DNA of 64,000 nt from Streptomyces sulphureus DSM 40104 (GCF_000381025.1 NZ_KB905815.1:293789-357788), one strand, 5' to 3'. Counted from the stretch's first letter, positions 36,862-47,164 are shown. Notes: a model not told the origin generated them from the letters alone. Program-made: numbers and translations.

Positions 36862-38355
36862 CTAGTGCTCGTTGCCCGCGGGCGCGGTCTCCCACTCCCG
36901 TACGGCGGCGGCGAACGCGTCGCCGCGTGCGTGGTAGTTGACGAACATGTCCATCGAGGCGCACGCCGGGGCGAGTAGTACGGTATCGCCCGGGCGGGCA
37001 TGCGAGCGCGCGGCGTCCACCGCCGCAGCCATGGCCCCAGTGTCGGTCCGCTCGACGTCCACCACCGGGACCTCGGGTGCGTGTCGCGCGAGGGCTTCGG
37101 CGATCAGCGCGCGGTCGGCGCCGAGCAGGACGACGGCCCGCAGCCGCTCCGCCGAGCGCTGCACGAGCCCGTCGAAGGTGGCGCCCTTGGCGAGGCCGCC
37201 GGCGATCCAGACGAGCGGGCCGTAGGCGGCGAGCGACGCCTCGGCGGCGTGGGTGTTGGTGGCCTTGGAGTCGTCGACGTACTCGACGCCGTCGATCTCG
37301 GCGACGGTCGCGATGCGGTGCGCGTCCGGGCGGAACGCGCGCAGGCCGTCGCGGACCGCGGTCGGCGGGACGCCGTGGGCGCGCGCGAGGGCGGCCGCCG
37401 CAAGGGCGTTGGCGACGTTGTGCGGGGCCGCGGGTGTGACGTCGGAGACCTCGGCGAGCTCCTGGGCGTTGCGCTGCCGGTCGGCGACGAAGGCGCGGTC
37501 GACGAGGAGCCCCTCCACGACGCCGAGTTGGGAGGGCCCGGGGCTGCCGAGCGTGAAGCCGATCGCGCGGCAGCCCTCGGCGACGTCGGCGCCGCGCACC
37601 AGTTCCTCGGTGGCCGGGTCGGCGGCGTTGTAGACGCAGGCGACCTCGTTGCCCTCGTAGATGCGGCCCTTGTCGGCGGCGTACGCCTCCATGGAGCCGT
37701 GCCAGTCGAGGTGGTCGGGGGCGAGGTTGAGGACGGCGGCGGAGTGCGGGCGGAGGCTCGGCGCCCAGTGGAGCTGGTAGCTGGAGAGCTCGACGGCGAG
37801 GACGTCGAGGTCGTCGAAGGGCGGCGTGCCGAGGACGACGTCGATGAGGGAGACGCCGATGTTGCCGACGGGCGCCGTCTTCAGGCCGGCCGCGCCGAGG
37901 ATCTCGGCGAGCATCTGCACCGTCGTCGTCTTGCCGTTGGTGCCCGTGACGGCGAGCCAGGGCACGGCGGGCGCCGCGACGCCGCGCAGCCGCCAGGCGA
38001 GTTCGACGTCTCCCCAGACGGGGACGCCTGCCTTCGCGGCCGCTGCGAACAGCGGACTGTCCGGCCTGAACCCGGGTGTGGTGACGACGAGCCGGGCGTC
38101 CTCGGGGAGGGTGCGGTCGTCGCCGAGGCGCACCTCGACGCCGAGTGCGTCGAGCTCAGCCGCCTGGCGGCGCGGTCCTTCGCCGTCGCCGCCGTTGACC
38201 GCGGTGACGCGGGCGCCGAAGCGGTGGAGCGCCTTCGCCGCCGGGAGTCCGCTGACGCCGAGCCCCGCGACGACGACGGGGAGCCCTTCGAGGTCCTCGG
38301 GGACGCGGATGCTCTCGGCCGGTGCCGTCGGGGAGGTCAATTCGCCGCCGCCCAT
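36862..38355 (-). CDS. murD: MurD, UDP-MurNAc-L-Ala:D-Glu ligase
   Basis: Cytoplasmic ATP-dependent ligase that adds D-glutamate to UDP-MurNAc-L-Ala. The protein is 497 aa from the ATG at 38355. Motifs are the N-terminal nucleotide-fold [20 protein letters not shown], the Mur-ligase P-loop [19 protein letters not shown], the carbamylated-Lys region, [13 protein letters not shown] and the C-domain [20 protein letters not shown]. The start is ambiguous: ATG 38355 overlaps mraY by 19 nt, while TTG 38340 overlaps its stop by 4 nt (TTGA). Neither has a strong ribosome binding site. Both agree with coupling to mraY. Confidence 0.96.
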   Translation of the reverse strand: MGGGELTSPTAPAESIRVPEDLEGLPVVVAGLGVSGLPAAKALHRFGARVTAVNGGDGEGPRRQAAELDALGVEVRLGDDRTLPEDARLVVTTPGFRPDSPLFAAAAKAGVPVWGDVELAWRLRGVAAPAVPWLAVTGTNGKTTTVQMLAEILGAAGLKTAPVGNIGVSLIDVVLGTPPFDDLDVLAVELSSYQLHWAPSLRPHSAAVLNLAPDHLDWHGSMEAYAADKGRIYEGNEVACVYNAADPATEELVRGADVAEGCRAIGFTLGSPGPSQLGVVEGLLVDRAFVADRQRNAQELAEVSDVTPAAPHNVANALAAAALARAHGVPPTAVRDGLRAFRPDAHRIATVAEIDGVEYVDDSKATNTHAAEASLAAYGPLVWIAGGLAKGATFDGLVQRSAERLRAVVLLGADRALIAEALARHAPEVPVVDVERTDTGAMAAAVDAARSHARPGDTVLLAPACASMDMFVNYHARGDAFAAAVREWETAPAGNEH

Positions 38356-39401
38356 CCTGCGTAGAAGATTCCGACACCGACGATCGCGCACATGCCCTGG
38401 ATGATCCAGAACCGCACCACGACGAGCACTTCGGACCAGCCCTTCAGCTCGAAGTGGTGCTGGAGCGGGGCCATTTTGAGGATGCGCTTGCCGGTGAGGC
38501 GGAAGGAGCCGACCTGGAGCACCACGGACATGGTGATGAGGACGAAGAGGCCACCGAGGACGGCGAGGAGCAGCTCGGTCCGGGAGAGGATCGCGAGGCC
38601 GGCGAGGGCACCGCCGAGCGCGAGGGAGCCGGTGTCGCCCATGAAGATCTTCGCCGGCGAGGTGTTCCACCAGAGGAAGCCGAAGCACGCGCCCATCAGC
38701 GCCGCCGCGACGACGGCGAGGTCGAGCGGATCTCGTACCTCGTAGCAACCGGGCCCCGCGGTGAGGGCGTTGGCGCAGGACTCCTGGTACTCCCAGATGC
38801 AGATGAAGACGTAGGCGCCGAAGACCATCACGGAGGCGCCGGTGGCGAGTCCGTCGAGGCCGTCGGTGAGGTTCACGCCGTTGGACATCGCCAGGATCAT
38901 GAAGAGCGCCCAGATGACGAAGAGCACCGGGCCGATCGACCAGCCGAAGTCCTGTGTGAAGGAGAGCTTCGTCGAAGCGGGGGTGAGCCCCCTGCTGTTG
39001 GCGAAGTTGAGCGAGAGCACGGCGAAGGCGATGCCGACGATGAGCTGTCCCGCCATCTTCGCCTTGGCTCTCAGACCGAGGCTGCGCTGCTTGACGATCT
39101 TGATGTAGTCGTCGAGGAAGCCGACGAGCCCCATGCCCGCGAAGAGGAAGAGGACCAGCAGCCCGGAGAAGCTCGGCTCACTGCCGTTGATCAGCTTGGT
39201 GAGCGCGTAGGCGAGCAGCGTCGCGAGGATGAACGCGATACCGCCCATGGTGGGGGTGCCGCGCTTGCTGTGGTGGTTCTGTGGGCCGTCGTCCCGGATG
39301 AACTGCCCGTAGCCCTTGGAGGCGAGCAGTTTGATCAGGAGCGGGGTGCCGACGAGGGACAGGAAGAGTCCGATCACCCCGGAGAAGAGGATCTGCCTCA
39401 T
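38337..39401 (-). CDS. mraY: MraY, phospho-MurNAc-pentapeptide transferase
   Basis: Polytopic enzyme that transfers phospho-MurNAc-pentapeptide to undecaprenyl phosphate to form lipid I. The protein is 354 aa with about 10 membrane segments. Active-site motifs are [32 protein letters not shown] and [14 protein letters not shown]. The ATG at 39401 overlaps the murF stop codon by 4 nt (ATGA), so its translation is coupled to murF. murD overlaps its 3' end. Confidence 0.98.
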   Translation of the reverse strand: MRQILFSGVIGLFLSLVGTPLLIKLLASKGYGQFIRDDGPQNHHSKRGTPTMGGIAFILATLLAYALTKLINGSEPSFSGLLVLFLFAGMGLVGFLDDYIKIVKQRSLGLRAKAKMAGQLIVGIAFAVLSLNFANSRGLTPASTKLSFTQDFGWSIGPVLFVIWALFMILAMSNGVNLTDGLDGLATGASVMVFGAYVFICIWEYQESCANALTAGPGCYEVRDPLDLAVVAAALMGACFGFLWWNTSPAKIFMGDTGSLALGGALAGLAILSRTELLLAVLGGLFVLITMSVVLQVGSFRLTGKRILKMAPLQHHFELKGWSEVLVVVRFWIIQGMCAIVGVGIFYAGWAAAN

Positions 39402-40864
39402 CGGGCCCCGCCTCCGGTCGCCTCGCCCGGGCGACCGCCCGGTTCCTCCGCGAGCAGCGCTTCGGCCACACGCTCCAGACCGACCGAACGGGACGCCTTC
39501 ACCAGTACGACATCCCCTGGCCGCAGTTGACTGCGCAACAGGTCGACGGCCGCCTCAGCGTCGGACACGTGCACCGACTCCTCACCCCACGAACCCTCGT
39601 TCTTGGCGCCCATGTCGAGCCAGCCGGCCTCCCGGCCTCCGACCGCCACGAGCTTGCTGACGTTGAGCCGGACGGCGAGCCGTCCGATCGCGTCGTGCTC
39701 GGCGAGCGCCTCGTCGCCCAGCTCCGCCATCTCGCCGAGCACCGCCCAGGTACGTCCCCCCTCGGCGGTCCCTTCTCCCGGGCCCTGCGCCCTGCCGCCC
39801 ATGGCGACGAGGGTGCGGAGTGCGGCCCTGGTGGAGTCGGGGTTGGCGTTGTAGGCGTCGTTGACGACTGTGACACCGTCCGCGCGCTCGGTGACCTCCA
39901 TCCGCCACTTGGAGAGCGTGCCGGCCTCCGAGAGCGCCTGCGCGATCTCCCTTGCGGGCATGCCAAGTTCGTGGGCGACGGCCGCCGCCGCGAGCGCGTT
40001 CGACACGTGGTGCTCACCGTACAGCCGCATGCGCACCTCGCCGCACCCGGTGGGGGTGTGGAGCGTGAAGGCGGGGGTGCCGGCGGAGGTGAGGTGGACG
40101 TCGGCCGCGCGGACGTCTGCTTCCTCGGCCTCGCCGAAGAGGAGGACGGCGGCCCGGGTGCGGGAGGCCATCGCGCGTACGTACGGGTCGTCGGCGTTGA
40201 GGACGGCCGTGCCGCCCTCGGCCGCCGGCGGCAGCGACTCCACCAACTCGCCCTTGGCGAGGGCGATCTGCTCCCGGCCGCCGAACTCCCCGAGGTGCGC
40301 CGTGCCGACGTTGAGGACGACGCCGATGCCCGGCGGTGTCAGCTCGGTCAGGTAGCGGATGTGGCCGACGCCGCGCGCGCCCATCTCCAGCACGAGGTGG
40401 CGGGTGCCGCGGTCCGCGCGGAGGGCGGTGAGCGGCAGCCCGATCTCGTTGTTCTGGCTGCCCTCGGGCCAGACGGTCGGCCCGAGGCGTTGGAGCAACT
40501 GTGCGAGCAGGTCCTTGGTGCTCGTCTTGCCGCTGGAGCCGGTGAGGGCGACGACGCGCGTGCCGAGCTCGGCGACGGTGTGCCGGGCGAGCGCACCCAG
40601 CGCGCGTACGACGTCGTCGACGACGATCGCGGGGCCGCCCGGCGGACGGGTCGCCAACACCCCGGCGGCGCCGGCCTGTCGGGCGCTCTCCGCGAATTCG
40701 TGGCCGTCGACGTGCTCGCCGACGAAGGCGGCGAAGAGGCTGCCGGGGCCTGCCTGACGGGAGTCGATCACGACCGGGCCCGTGACCTCGCGGCCGGACT
40801 CCGTTATGTCGTGCTGCCGTCCGCCGGTGAGGGCGGCGATCTCAGCGAGGGAGAGGGGAATCAT
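39398..40864 (-). CDS. murF: MurF, UDP-MurNAc-tripeptide:D-Ala-D-Ala ligase
   Basis: Adds D-Ala-D-Ala to complete the pentapeptide precursor. The protein is 488 aa, beginning [20 protein letters not shown], with the substrate pocket [20 protein letters not shown], the P-loop [39 protein letters not shown] and the C-terminal [20 protein letters not shown]. All ligase motifs are intact. The ATG at 40864 overlaps the murE stop by 4 nt (ATGA), and its own stop overlaps the mraY start by 4 nt. Confidence 0.97.
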   Translation of the reverse strand: MIPLSLAEIAALTGGRQHDITESGREVTGPVVIDSRQAGPGSLFAAFVGEHVDGHEFAESARQAGAAGVLATRPPGGPAIVVDDVVRALGALARHTVAELGTRVVALTGSSGKTSTKDLLAQLLQRLGPTVWPEGSQNNEIGLPLTALRADRGTRHLVLEMGARGVGHIRYLTELTPPGIGVVLNVGTAHLGEFGGREQIALAKGELVESLPPAAEGGTAVLNADDPYVRAMASRTRAAVLLFGEAEEADVRAADVHLTSAGTPAFTLHTPTGCGEVRMRLYGEHHVSNALAAAAVAHELGMPAREIAQALSEAGTLSKWRMEVTERADGVTVVNDAYNANPDSTRAALRTLVAMGGRAQGPGEGTAEGGRTWAVLGEMAELGDEALAEHDAIGRLAVRLNVSKLVAVGGREAGWLDMGAKNEGSWGEESVHVSDAEAAVDLLRSQLRPGDVVLVKASRSVGLERVAEALLAEEPGGRPGEATGGGAR

Positions 40865-42753
40865 CGTTCCGTTTTGTCTGTCCGGGGCGGGGTGGGGGCG
40901 GCTTCCTCCGGCGCCGCCTCGGCGGGCCGGGACTGCGCTGGGGCGGGGGTCCGCCCGGCGGGGGCGGGGGAGGCGTCGACGTGCGCACGGATTGCGGTGC
41001 GGAGGACGTCCCGGTCGTCGAAGGGGCGCACGACGCCGGCGATGTCCTGGCCCTGCTCGTGGCCCTTGCCGAGCACCAGCACGGTGTCCCCCGCCTCGGC
41101 GCGGGCCACCGCAGCGTCGACGGCGGCGGCCCTCTCCTCCTCCAGGAGCACGGTGCCGCGTTCGTGGGCGGGCACCTCGGCCGCACCGCCGAGCATGGCG
41201 GCGAGGATGGCGAGCGGGTCCTCGGAGCGCGGGTTGTCCGAGGTGAGCACCGCGGTGTCGGCGAGGCGGGCGAGGGCCGCGCCCATCGCGGGACGTTTGT
41301 GCGGGTCGCGGTCGCCGCCGCAGCCGAGCACCGCGTGCACCCGCCCCTCGGTGACCTTGCGGATCGCGTAGAGGACGGACTCGACGGCGTCGGGCTTGTG
41401 CGCGTAGTCGACGACGGCGAGGTACGGCTGGCCTGCGTCGACGCGCTCCAACCGGCCGGGTACACCGGGGACTTCGGCGATGCCGTCGGCCGCCGTCTGC
41501 GGGTCGATGCCCGCGGTGGCGAGCGCCGTGAGCGCGGCGAGCGCGTTGGCGACGTTGAAGGGCCCGGGGATCGGCGAAGCGGCGGCGACCTTCTCGCCCT
41601 TCGGGCCGACCGCGGTGAACGTCGAGCCGAGCGGGCCGACGCGGACTTCCTCCGCGTGCCAGTCGGCGTCGGGGTGGCCCTCGGCCGAGAACGTCGTGAC
41701 CGGCACCTCCGACTCCCTGATCAGGCGGAAGCCGTACTCGTCGTCGAAGTTGACGACGCCGGCACGGGAGCGTGCCTTGGTGAAAAGCTGACGCTTCGCG
41801 CGGAAGTAGTCCTCCATGTCCGGGTGGAAATCGAGGTGTTCGGGGCTGAGGTTGTTGAAGACGGCGATGTCGAAGACGCTGCCGTCGACGCGTCCGAGCA
41901 CCAGCGCGTGCGAGGAGACCTCCATGGCGACCGAGGTCACCCCGCGCTCGCGCATCACGGCGAAGAGCGCCTGGAGTTCGGTGGCCTCGGGGGTGGTGCG
42001 CTCCGACTTGATGCGCTCGTCCCCGATCCGCGACTCCACGGTGCCGATGAGCCCCGTCAGCCCCGTGCCGCCCGGGCGCACGGCGCCGTCGGGCAGTTCG
42101 GCCGTGCGCGCCTCGCCGGCTGCGCGCCGCAGGCCGCCCTCGACGAGGTACGCCGTCGTGGTCTTGCCCGACGTCCCCGTGATGCCGATCTGCAGGAGGT
42201 CGGCGCCGGGCTCGCCGTAGAGGGCCGCGGCGAGCGCGCCCATCCGGCCGCGCGGGTCGGGGACGACGAGGACGGGCAGCCCCGTCTCGGCTGCGCGCTC
42301 GCGGCCGGCCGGGTCGGTGAGGACCGCGACGGCGCCGAGCCGTTGGGCCTGCGGCGCGAAGTCGGCGCCGTGGAACCGCGCTCCGGGGAGCGCCGCGTAG
42401 ACGTCGCCGGGGCGTACCGCGCGGGAGTCGTGGGTGATGCCGGTGGCCTGCGCCTCCTCGTCGGCTGCCGAGGGGATCTCGGCCGTGAGGAGACGGGCCA
42501 GCTCGGCGAGGGGGACGGGGGTGACCCGCGTCGGGCGGGGCGGGCCCGGGAAGGCGTCGCCTGCCGAGGGGGCGGCGGAACCTGCAGCAGGCCCCTTCGC
42601 CGCGGGCGCGGGGGAGGTCTGATCAGCTTGTGGCACGGCGGTGAGCGTACCGGGCGCACGGGCCCCGCCGCGAAGCGAGGGGCGCGACTCCCCCGCGTCG
42701 GCAGGGCGGTTGTACGCGCCGCCGGTGATCTCTCTCACGTGGCGGGCTCCCAT
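40861..42753 (-). CDS. murE: MurE, UDP-MurNAc-dipeptide:diaminopimelate ligase
   Basis: Adds diaminopimelate (LL-DAP in Streptomyces) to UDP-MurNAc-L-Ala-D-Glu. At 630 aa it is longer than the roughly 500 aa norm: about 95 residues of Pro/Ala-rich sequence precede the core, and the last 40 residues are Pro/Ala/Glu-rich. The core shows ATGITHDSRAVRPGDVYAAL, the P-loop TGTSGKTTTAYLVEG and the DAP-specifying DNPRSEDPLAIL. The ATG at 42753 shares one base with the ftsI stop (TGATG), which supports this start and coupled translation even though the N-tail is not conserved. Confidence 0.96.
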   Translation of the reverse strand: MGARHVREITGGAYNRPADAGESRPSLRGGARAPGTLTAVPQADQTSPAPAAKGPAAGSAAPSAGDAFPGPPRPTRVTPVPLAELARLLTAEIPSAADEEAQATGITHDSRAVRPGDVYAALPGARFHGADFAPQAQRLGAVAVLTDPAGRERAAETGLPVLVVPDPRGRMGALAAALYGEPGADLLQIGITGTSGKTTTAYLVEGGLRRAAGEARTAELPDGAVRPGGTGLTGLIGTVESRIGDERIKSERTTPEATELQALFAVMRERGVTSVAMEVSSHALVLGRVDGSVFDIAVFNNLSPEHLDFHPDMEDYFRAKRQLFTKARSRAGVVNFDDEYGFRLIRESEVPVTTFSAEGHPDADWHAEEVRVGPLGSTFTAVGPKGEKVAAASPIPGPFNVANALAALTALATAGIDPQTAADGIAEVPGVPGRLERVDAGQPYLAVVDYAHKPDAVESVLYAIRKVTEGRVHAVLGCGGDRDPHKRPAMGAALARLADTAVLTSDNPRSEDPLAILAAMLGGAAEVPAHERGTVLLEEERAAAVDAAVARAEAGDTVLVLGKGHEQGQDIAGVVRPFDDRDVLRTAIRAHVDASPAPAGRTPAPAQSRPAEAAPEEAAPTPPRTDKTER

Positions 42754-44720
42754 CAGTCGGTGCTGCCGGACCCCGGGTTGGCGAAGACCGGCATCTGGGC
42801 CGGCTTGTCACCGGTCGGAGGGATCTGCAGGGATTTCAGCGCGAAGTTCATGACCTTTTTGTAGACGGGGCCGCATACGTCGCTGCCGAAGTAGCTGCCC
42901 TTCTTGGGGTTCTGGACCGCGCAGTAGACCGTCACCCGCGGCTTGTCCGCCGGCGCGAAGCCGGCGAAGGACGCCGTATACCCGTCGTAGCGCCCGGTCT
43001 TCGGGTCCACCCGGTTGGCCGTACCCGTCTTCCCCGCGACGCGGTAGCCGGGGATCTTCGCCGTCGTCCCCGTGCCCTCCATGTCGTCGACGACGGACTC
43101 CAGCATCCGCGAGAGCGTGCGCGCCGTCTTCTCGCTGACGACCCGGCGCTCCTTCGGCTCGGGGGCGCGCACGTACCTGCCGTCCTCCTGGGTGGTGCCG
43201 CGGACGAGCGTCGGCTCCTTGCGCACACCGCCGTTGGCGATGGTGGAGTAGATCGATGCCGCTTGCACGGCGTTGAGCGAGAGGCCCTGGCCGAAGGGGA
43301 TCGTGTACTGCTGCGAGGAGCTCCACTTCCCCGGCTTCGGGAGGATGCCCTCGGTCTCGCCCGGCAGGCCGAGGCCCGTGGGCCTGCCGATGCCGAACCG
43401 TCGGAGGTAGTCGTGGAGGACGCGGTTCGCCTTCGCCTGCGTGCCACCGAGCTGCTCGGTGGCGAGGATGGTGCCGATGTTGCTCGACTTGGCGAGGACG
43501 CCGTTGAGGGTGAGCTGCCAGGTCGGGTGGTCGACGTCGTCGGCGAAGAAGCGGTCGGCGCGCTTGAGCCTGTTGGGGACGGTGACCTGCGTGGACGGCG
43601 TGGCCTTGCCCTCCTCCAGCACCGCGGCCATCGACATCAACTTGCTTGTGGAACCCGGCTCGTAGACGTCCTGCACGGTCGGGTTGCCGAGCGACTCGGC
43701 GGAGGCGCCGCTCAGGTCGTTGGGGTCGAAGCCGGGCGCGTTCGCCATCGCGAGGAGCTGCCCCGACCGCGTGTCCTGGACGACGACGTACCCGCTGTCC
43801 GCGTCCGACGACTCGACGCGGTCGGCCAGGGCCCGCTGCGCCGCGAACTGGATGTCCCGGTCGAGGGTGAGCTCCATGTCCGAACCGGGCGTCGCCGACT
43901 CCTCGTTGACGCCGGCCGTCGGCACCTGCCGGCCGCCGGACTGCGCGTAGGTGATCCTCCCGTCCTCGCCCGCCAGCTTCTTGTCGAGCTTCGCCTCGAG
44001 CCCCGCGCCGCCCTCGCCCTCGGAGTTGACGAAGCCGAGGACGCCGGAGGCGAGGTCCTTGTTGGGGTAGATCCGCTTGGCGTGCTCCTGCTGGAAGACC
44101 CCGGCGAGGACGTTGGCGCCCTTCTTCTCCGACGCCTTCGCCGCCTGCTCCGACTTGAGCTCTTTGATCTTCCGCCACTCCTGCGGCGTCCGCTGCCGCG
44201 CGAGGAGCACGTAGCGGGTGTCGGTGCGGCTCAACTGCTCGGCGATCTTCTGCCGGTTGCCGTCGATCACCGGCGCCAGGAGGGCGGCGGCGCGCTCGGG
44301 CGCGTCGGCGACGCCGGTCTGCTTGCGGGTGAAGAGGTAGGGGTCGGCGGTGATGTCGTACGCGTCGACCGTGCTGGCGAACGGGGTCCCGTCGCGCGCG
44401 GTGATCGCTCCGCGCTCGGCCGCGAGCGGCACCTTGACATACCGGTTCAGGGCTGCCTTCTCGGCGAACGCGCTGGCGTCGACGGCCTGCACCTGGAGCA
44501 GCCGTACCGAGAAGACGGCGACGATCAACGTCAGCCCCACACCGACGAGGCGCAGTCGCGGGCGGTAGGAGGCGAGCCGGAGTCCGCTTCCGCCGCGACC
44601 GCCGCCCGACGGGCGCTGCCTGGCCGGCGGCTTGCGCGCGGCGCGCGGCGGTTCGCCCCGCGCCCGCTGCGGACGCGCGGGCCCGGGGACCTTCCGTCGC
44701 GGGTCGGGGCGCTGGCTCAC
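42753..44720 (-). CDS. ftsI: FtsI, septal penicillin-binding protein (class B PBP3)
   Basis: Transpeptidase that crosslinks septal peptidoglycan, partner of FtsW. The protein is 655 aa: basic cytoplasmic tail (1-58), one membrane anchor (LRLVGVGLTLIVAVFSVRLL), the PBP dimerisation domain, then the transpeptidase domain. Active-site motifs are Ser357-x-x-Lys360 in EPGSTSKLMSMAA, Ser412-Ser-Asn414 in LAKSSNIGTI, and Lys564-Thr-Gly in VAGKTGTANR. No PASTA domain is present. The GTG at 44720 overlaps the ftsL stop codon (GTGA), and the stop overlaps the murE ATG by one base. Confidence 0.97.
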   Translation of the reverse strand: MSQRPDPRRKVPGPARPQRARGEPPRAARKPPARQRPSGGGRGGSGLRLASYRPRLRLVGVGLTLIVAVFSVRLLQVQAVDASAFAEKAALNRYVKVPLAAERGAITARDGTPFASTVDAYDITADPYLFTRKQTGVADAPERAAALLAPVIDGNRQKIAEQLSRTDTRYVLLARQRTPQEWRKIKELKSEQAAKASEKKGANVLAGVFQQEHAKRIYPNKDLASGVLGFVNSEGEGGAGLEAKLDKKLAGEDGRITYAQSGGRQVPTAGVNEESATPGSDMELTLDRDIQFAAQRALADRVESSDADSGYVVVQDTRSGQLLAMANAPGFDPNDLSGASAESLGNPTVQDVYEPGSTSKLMSMAAVLEEGKATPSTQVTVPNRLKRADRFFADDVDHPTWQLTLNGVLAKSSNIGTILATEQLGGTQAKANRVLHDYLRRFGIGRPTGLGLPGETEGILPKPGKWSSSQQYTIPFGQGLSLNAVQAASIYSTIANGGVRKEPTLVRGTTQEDGRYVRAPEPKERRVVSEKTARTLSRMLESVVDDMEGTGTTAKIPGYRVAGKTGTANRVDPKTGRYDGYTASFAGFAPADKPRVTVYCAVQNPKKGSYFGSDVCGPVYKKVMNFALKSLQIPPTGDKPAQMPVFANPGSGSTD

Positions 44721-45079
44721 TCCGTGACCTCCGCTGACTCGGCATCGCCGCGGACGCTGCCGTCGGGTGCGAGGAAGACGGGGACGCCGCCGGGCACGAG
44801 CCCGAGTCCCCTGGCCCTGCGTTCCAGCACGGCGGGGGCCGAGTAGCCGTCGACCTGCTGCTGGAGCGCCTGCTGCTGGTCGGTGAGGCGCTCCGTCTCC
44901 TGCTCCAGCTTGCTCAGCCTGAACGACCCTTTGTTGAGCGAGGCGTTGAGGAGGAGCAGCGTCAGGAGTCCGGAACCGAGGAGGACGACGACGAGCAGGA
45001 CGAAGGGTGTGCGCCGCGCGTGGGAGGCGCCCGCCGGAACCATCCGCGCCAGGCGCGCGATCCTGCCCTGCGCGCTCAC
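44717..45079 (-). CDS. ftsL: FtsL-type septum-associated protein
   Basis: Small bitopic divisome protein that activates FtsW/FtsI with FtsQ and FtsB. The protein is 120 aa: cytoplasmic tail (about 1-27, basic), membrane segment FVLLVVVLLGSGLLTLLLLN, then a coiled coil SKLEQETERLTDQQQALQQQ and LERRARGLGLVPGGVPVFL. Sequence identity in this family is low; assignment relies on position between rsmH and ftsI plus topology. The GTG start at 45079 (VSAQGRIARLARM) is chosen by similarity of the ARLAR region to what I recall of other Streptomyces FtsL; its ribosome binding site is weak. Confidence 0.9.
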   Translation of the reverse strand: MSAQGRIARLARMVPAGASHARRTPFVLLVVVLLGSGLLTLLLLNASLNKGSFRLSKLEQETERLTDQQQALQQQVDGYSAPAVLERRARGLGLVPGGVPVFLAPDGSVRGDAESAEVTE

Positions 45080-45152
45080 CGGCACACCACCGTTGCCCCG
45101 CACCGGCGCATCGGCGCACCGGTTCCGCTCCCCCGCCTCGCTCCGCTGACGC

Positions 45153-46127
45153 TCACCGGTTCGCCTCCCTGATGCGCTCGGCGCCGCGCAGCCTCGCCGG
45201 TGCCGCACGGCGGTTGGTCGCCACCTCTTCGTCGTCCGGCAGTTCGGCGCCGCGGGTGAGCAGCCGCAGCCGTGGCTGGTACTGCTCGGGGACGACGGGC
45301 AGGTCGGCGGGCGCGGTGCTCGTCGCGCCGGCGCCGAGGACCCGCTTCGCCATGCGGTCCTCAAGCGAGTGGTAGGCGAGGACCACGACCCTGCCGCCGA
45401 CGGCGAGCGCGTCGACGGCGCTCGGCAGCGCGCGCTCCAGCACCGCCAACTCCCCGTTCACCTCGATCCGCAGAGCCTGGAAGGTCCGCTTCGCCGGGTT
45501 CCCTCCGGTGCGCTTCACCGCCTGCGGCAGCGCGTCCCTGATCACCTCGACGAGCCGCGCACTGGTACGGAACGGCTCCACGGCACGCTCCCGCACGACG
45601 GCCTCGACGATCCGCTTCGCCTGCTTCTCCTCGCCGTAGCTCCGCAGGATGCGCACCAGGTCGCCCGGCGGGTAGGTGTTGAGCACATCGGCGGCGCTCG
45701 GGCCCGTGCTCTGGTCCATGCGCATGTCGAGCGGTGCGTCCTGCGCGTAGGCGAAGCCGCGCTCCGCCTCGTCCAACTGCATCGAGGAGACGCCGAGATC
45801 GAAGAGCACGCCCTGCACCCGGGGGGTGCCGAGCCGGTCCAGGACGTCGGGGAGTTCGTCGTAGACGGCGTGCACGAGAGTGGCCCGCTCGCCGTACGGC
45901 GCCAGCCGGGCGCGGGCGAAGCGGAGCGCCTCGGTGTCGCGGTCGAGGCCGACGAGGCGGGCTTCGGGGAAGGTCTTCAGGAGCTCCTCGCTGTGACCGC
46001 CGAGCCCCAGGGTGCAGTCGACGACGACGGCGCCGGGCTCCCGGAGCGCCGGAGCGAGCAGCTCGAGGGAGCGCCGGAGCATGACGGGGTCGTGCCTGCC
46101 GAAGGCCGGGCGCTCGTCGGTGGTCAT
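45153..46127 (-). CDS. rsmH: RsmH (MraW), 16S rRNA C1402 N4-methyltransferase
   Basis: SAM-dependent methyltransferase for the decoding site of 16S rRNA, encoded first in the dcw cluster. The protein is 324 aa: [15 protein letters not shown] at the start, SAM-binding [36 protein letters not shown], the conserved [18 protein letters not shown] helix region and [14 protein letters not shown]. The ATG at 46127 has AGAGGG 3 nt upstream. No mraZ precedes it; the nearest upstream gene is the divergent carbonic anhydrase. ftsL follows after 73 nt. Confidence 0.97.
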   Translation of the reverse strand: MTTDERPAFGRHDPVMLRRSLELLAPALREPGAVVVDCTLGLGGHSEELLKTFPEARLVGLDRDTEALRFARARLAPYGERATLVHAVYDELPDVLDRLGTPRVQGVLFDLGVSSMQLDEAERGFAYAQDAPLDMRMDQSTGPSAADVLNTYPPGDLVRILRSYGEEKQAKRIVEAVVRERAVEPFRTSARLVEVIRDALPQAVKRTGGNPAKRTFQALRIEVNGELAVLERALPSAVDALAVGGRVVVLAYHSLEDRMAKRVLGAGATSTAPADLPVVPEQYQPRLRLLTRGAELPDDEEVATNRRAAPARLRGAERIREANR

Positions 46128-46322
46128 GTGCCCTCTCAACTCTGGCGGGCAGCTATGCACATGCTCCTTGGTCCCCGCCCGCTCGAAGGGGATACGGCGC
46201 GAGACCCCCGGGTCACGGGAGGCTGCGGGCCGGGAGCGGGAGGAGGCCGAGCCGCACGTACGCGCCCGCGCACGCGAGGGGATTCGGGGGTCCTTGGGGA
46301 GGTTCGCCTCCCACTGCGCGTC

Positions 46323-46350
46323 ACTCTAGTCCACTGCACGCGGCGGTCAA
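46323..46350 (-). promoter_or_regulatory. Housekeeping-type promoter for the dcw cluster
   Basis: On the minus strand: TTGACC (46350-46345), 16-nt spacer, TAGAGT (46328-46323). This matches the HrdB-type consensus closely. Transcription would start near 46315. Confidence 0.7.
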
Positions 46351-46485
46351 CTACGGGCCAAAGGCGCGTCCCTCCCCTGCATCGAGCCCCCGCTACGCAC
46401 GGGGAACCACTGTGGGTTACCTCACATCGACGCCGCGCGGTCCCTTTCGCCCCCACCTGCGCGAGCCGGAGGGCGGCAGGGCGTC

Positions 46486-46491
46486 TACCGT
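46486..46491 (+). promoter_or_regulatory. Putative -10 (TACCGT) within a hairpin, leaderless carbonic anhydrase start
   Basis: TACCGT ends 7 nt before the ATG at 46499 and overlaps the palindrome GTCTAC-CGTC-GTAGAC (46483-46498), which abuts the start codon. No Shine-Dalgarno sequence is present. Confidence 0.4.
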
Positions 46492-46498
46492 CGTAGAC

Positions 46499-47044
46499 AT
46501 GTCGAAATCCGCCTCCCCGCAATCCGGAGCAGCGCCGCAGGCGACCGTCACCGACCGCCTCGTGGCCGCCAACCACCGCTACTCCGAAGGGTTCACCGAC
46601 CCGGGCATGGATGCCAGGCCGGTGCAGCGGGTCGCCGTCGTGGCCTGCATGGACGCCCGGCTCGACCTGCACGAGGCACTCGGCCTCGACCTCGGCGACT
46701 GCCACACCATCCGCAACGCGGGCGGCGTCGTCACCGACGACGCGATCCGCTCCCTGACGATCAGCCAGCGGGCGCTCGGCACCCGCTCGGTTGTTCTCAT
46801 CCACCACACGGACTGCGGACTCCTCAACCTCACCGAGGAGTTCAGGAACGACCTGGAGGCCGAGGTCGGCCAGCGCCCCTCGTGGGCCGTGGAGTCCTTC
46901 CGAGATCTCGACCAGGACGTCCGGCAGTCGATGGAACGCGTGCGGACCAACCCATTCCTGCTGCATCGGGACGATGTGCGCGGATTCGTCTTCGACGTCT
47001 CCACCGGCCTGCTCCGCGAGATCGACCCGGAGATCGCACGGTAA
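46499..47044 (+). CDS. Beta-class carbonic anhydrase
   Basis: Zinc enzyme that interconverts CO2 and bicarbonate in the cytoplasm. The protein is 181 aa. Zinc ligands are Cys50 (in VVACMDARLD), His103 and Cys106 (in LIHHTDCGLL); Asp52 and Arg54 form the gating dyad. It is the short actinobacterial form ending GLLREIDPEIAR. The ATG at 46499 seems leaderless, with a -10 element immediately upstream. It is divergent from rsmH and 120 nt upstream of the moxR operon. The two may be separate transcription units, because a good ribosome binding site but no clear promoter precedes moxR. Confidence 0.93.
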   Translation: MSKSASPQSGAAPQATVTDRLVAANHRYSEGFTDPGMDARPVQRVAVVACMDARLDLHEALGLDLGDCHTIRNAGGVVTDDAIRSLTISQRALGTRSVVLIHHTDCGLLNLTEEFRNDLEAEVGQRPSWAVESFRDLDQDVRQSMERVRTNPFLLHRDDVRGFVFDVSTGLLREIDPEIAR

Positions 47045-47164
47045 CCGTGACGAAAGGCCCCGCGGGCGTGAAGAATACGCCGGTAGGGGCACGGGAGGTC
47101 GACTGCGGCAGCGGGATGCCCAGTCAGCGACTAGGACGAACAGCACGGGGCCGAGGAGGGCCGG

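Larger units (their letters stand above)
46128..46498. other. Divergent intergenic region rsmH / carbonic anhydrase
   Basis: No gene, and no mraZ remnant, in these 371 nt. It contains a strong leftward promoter (46323-46350), which gives a roughly 188-nt untranslated leader for the dcw operon, and a rightward -10 candidate next to the carbonic anhydrase start. Confidence 0.6.

Noticed and set aside
46128..46498. Search for mraZ between rsmH and the carbonic anhydrase gene
   Set aside because: No open frame with MraZ features; the interval is promoter and leader sequence.
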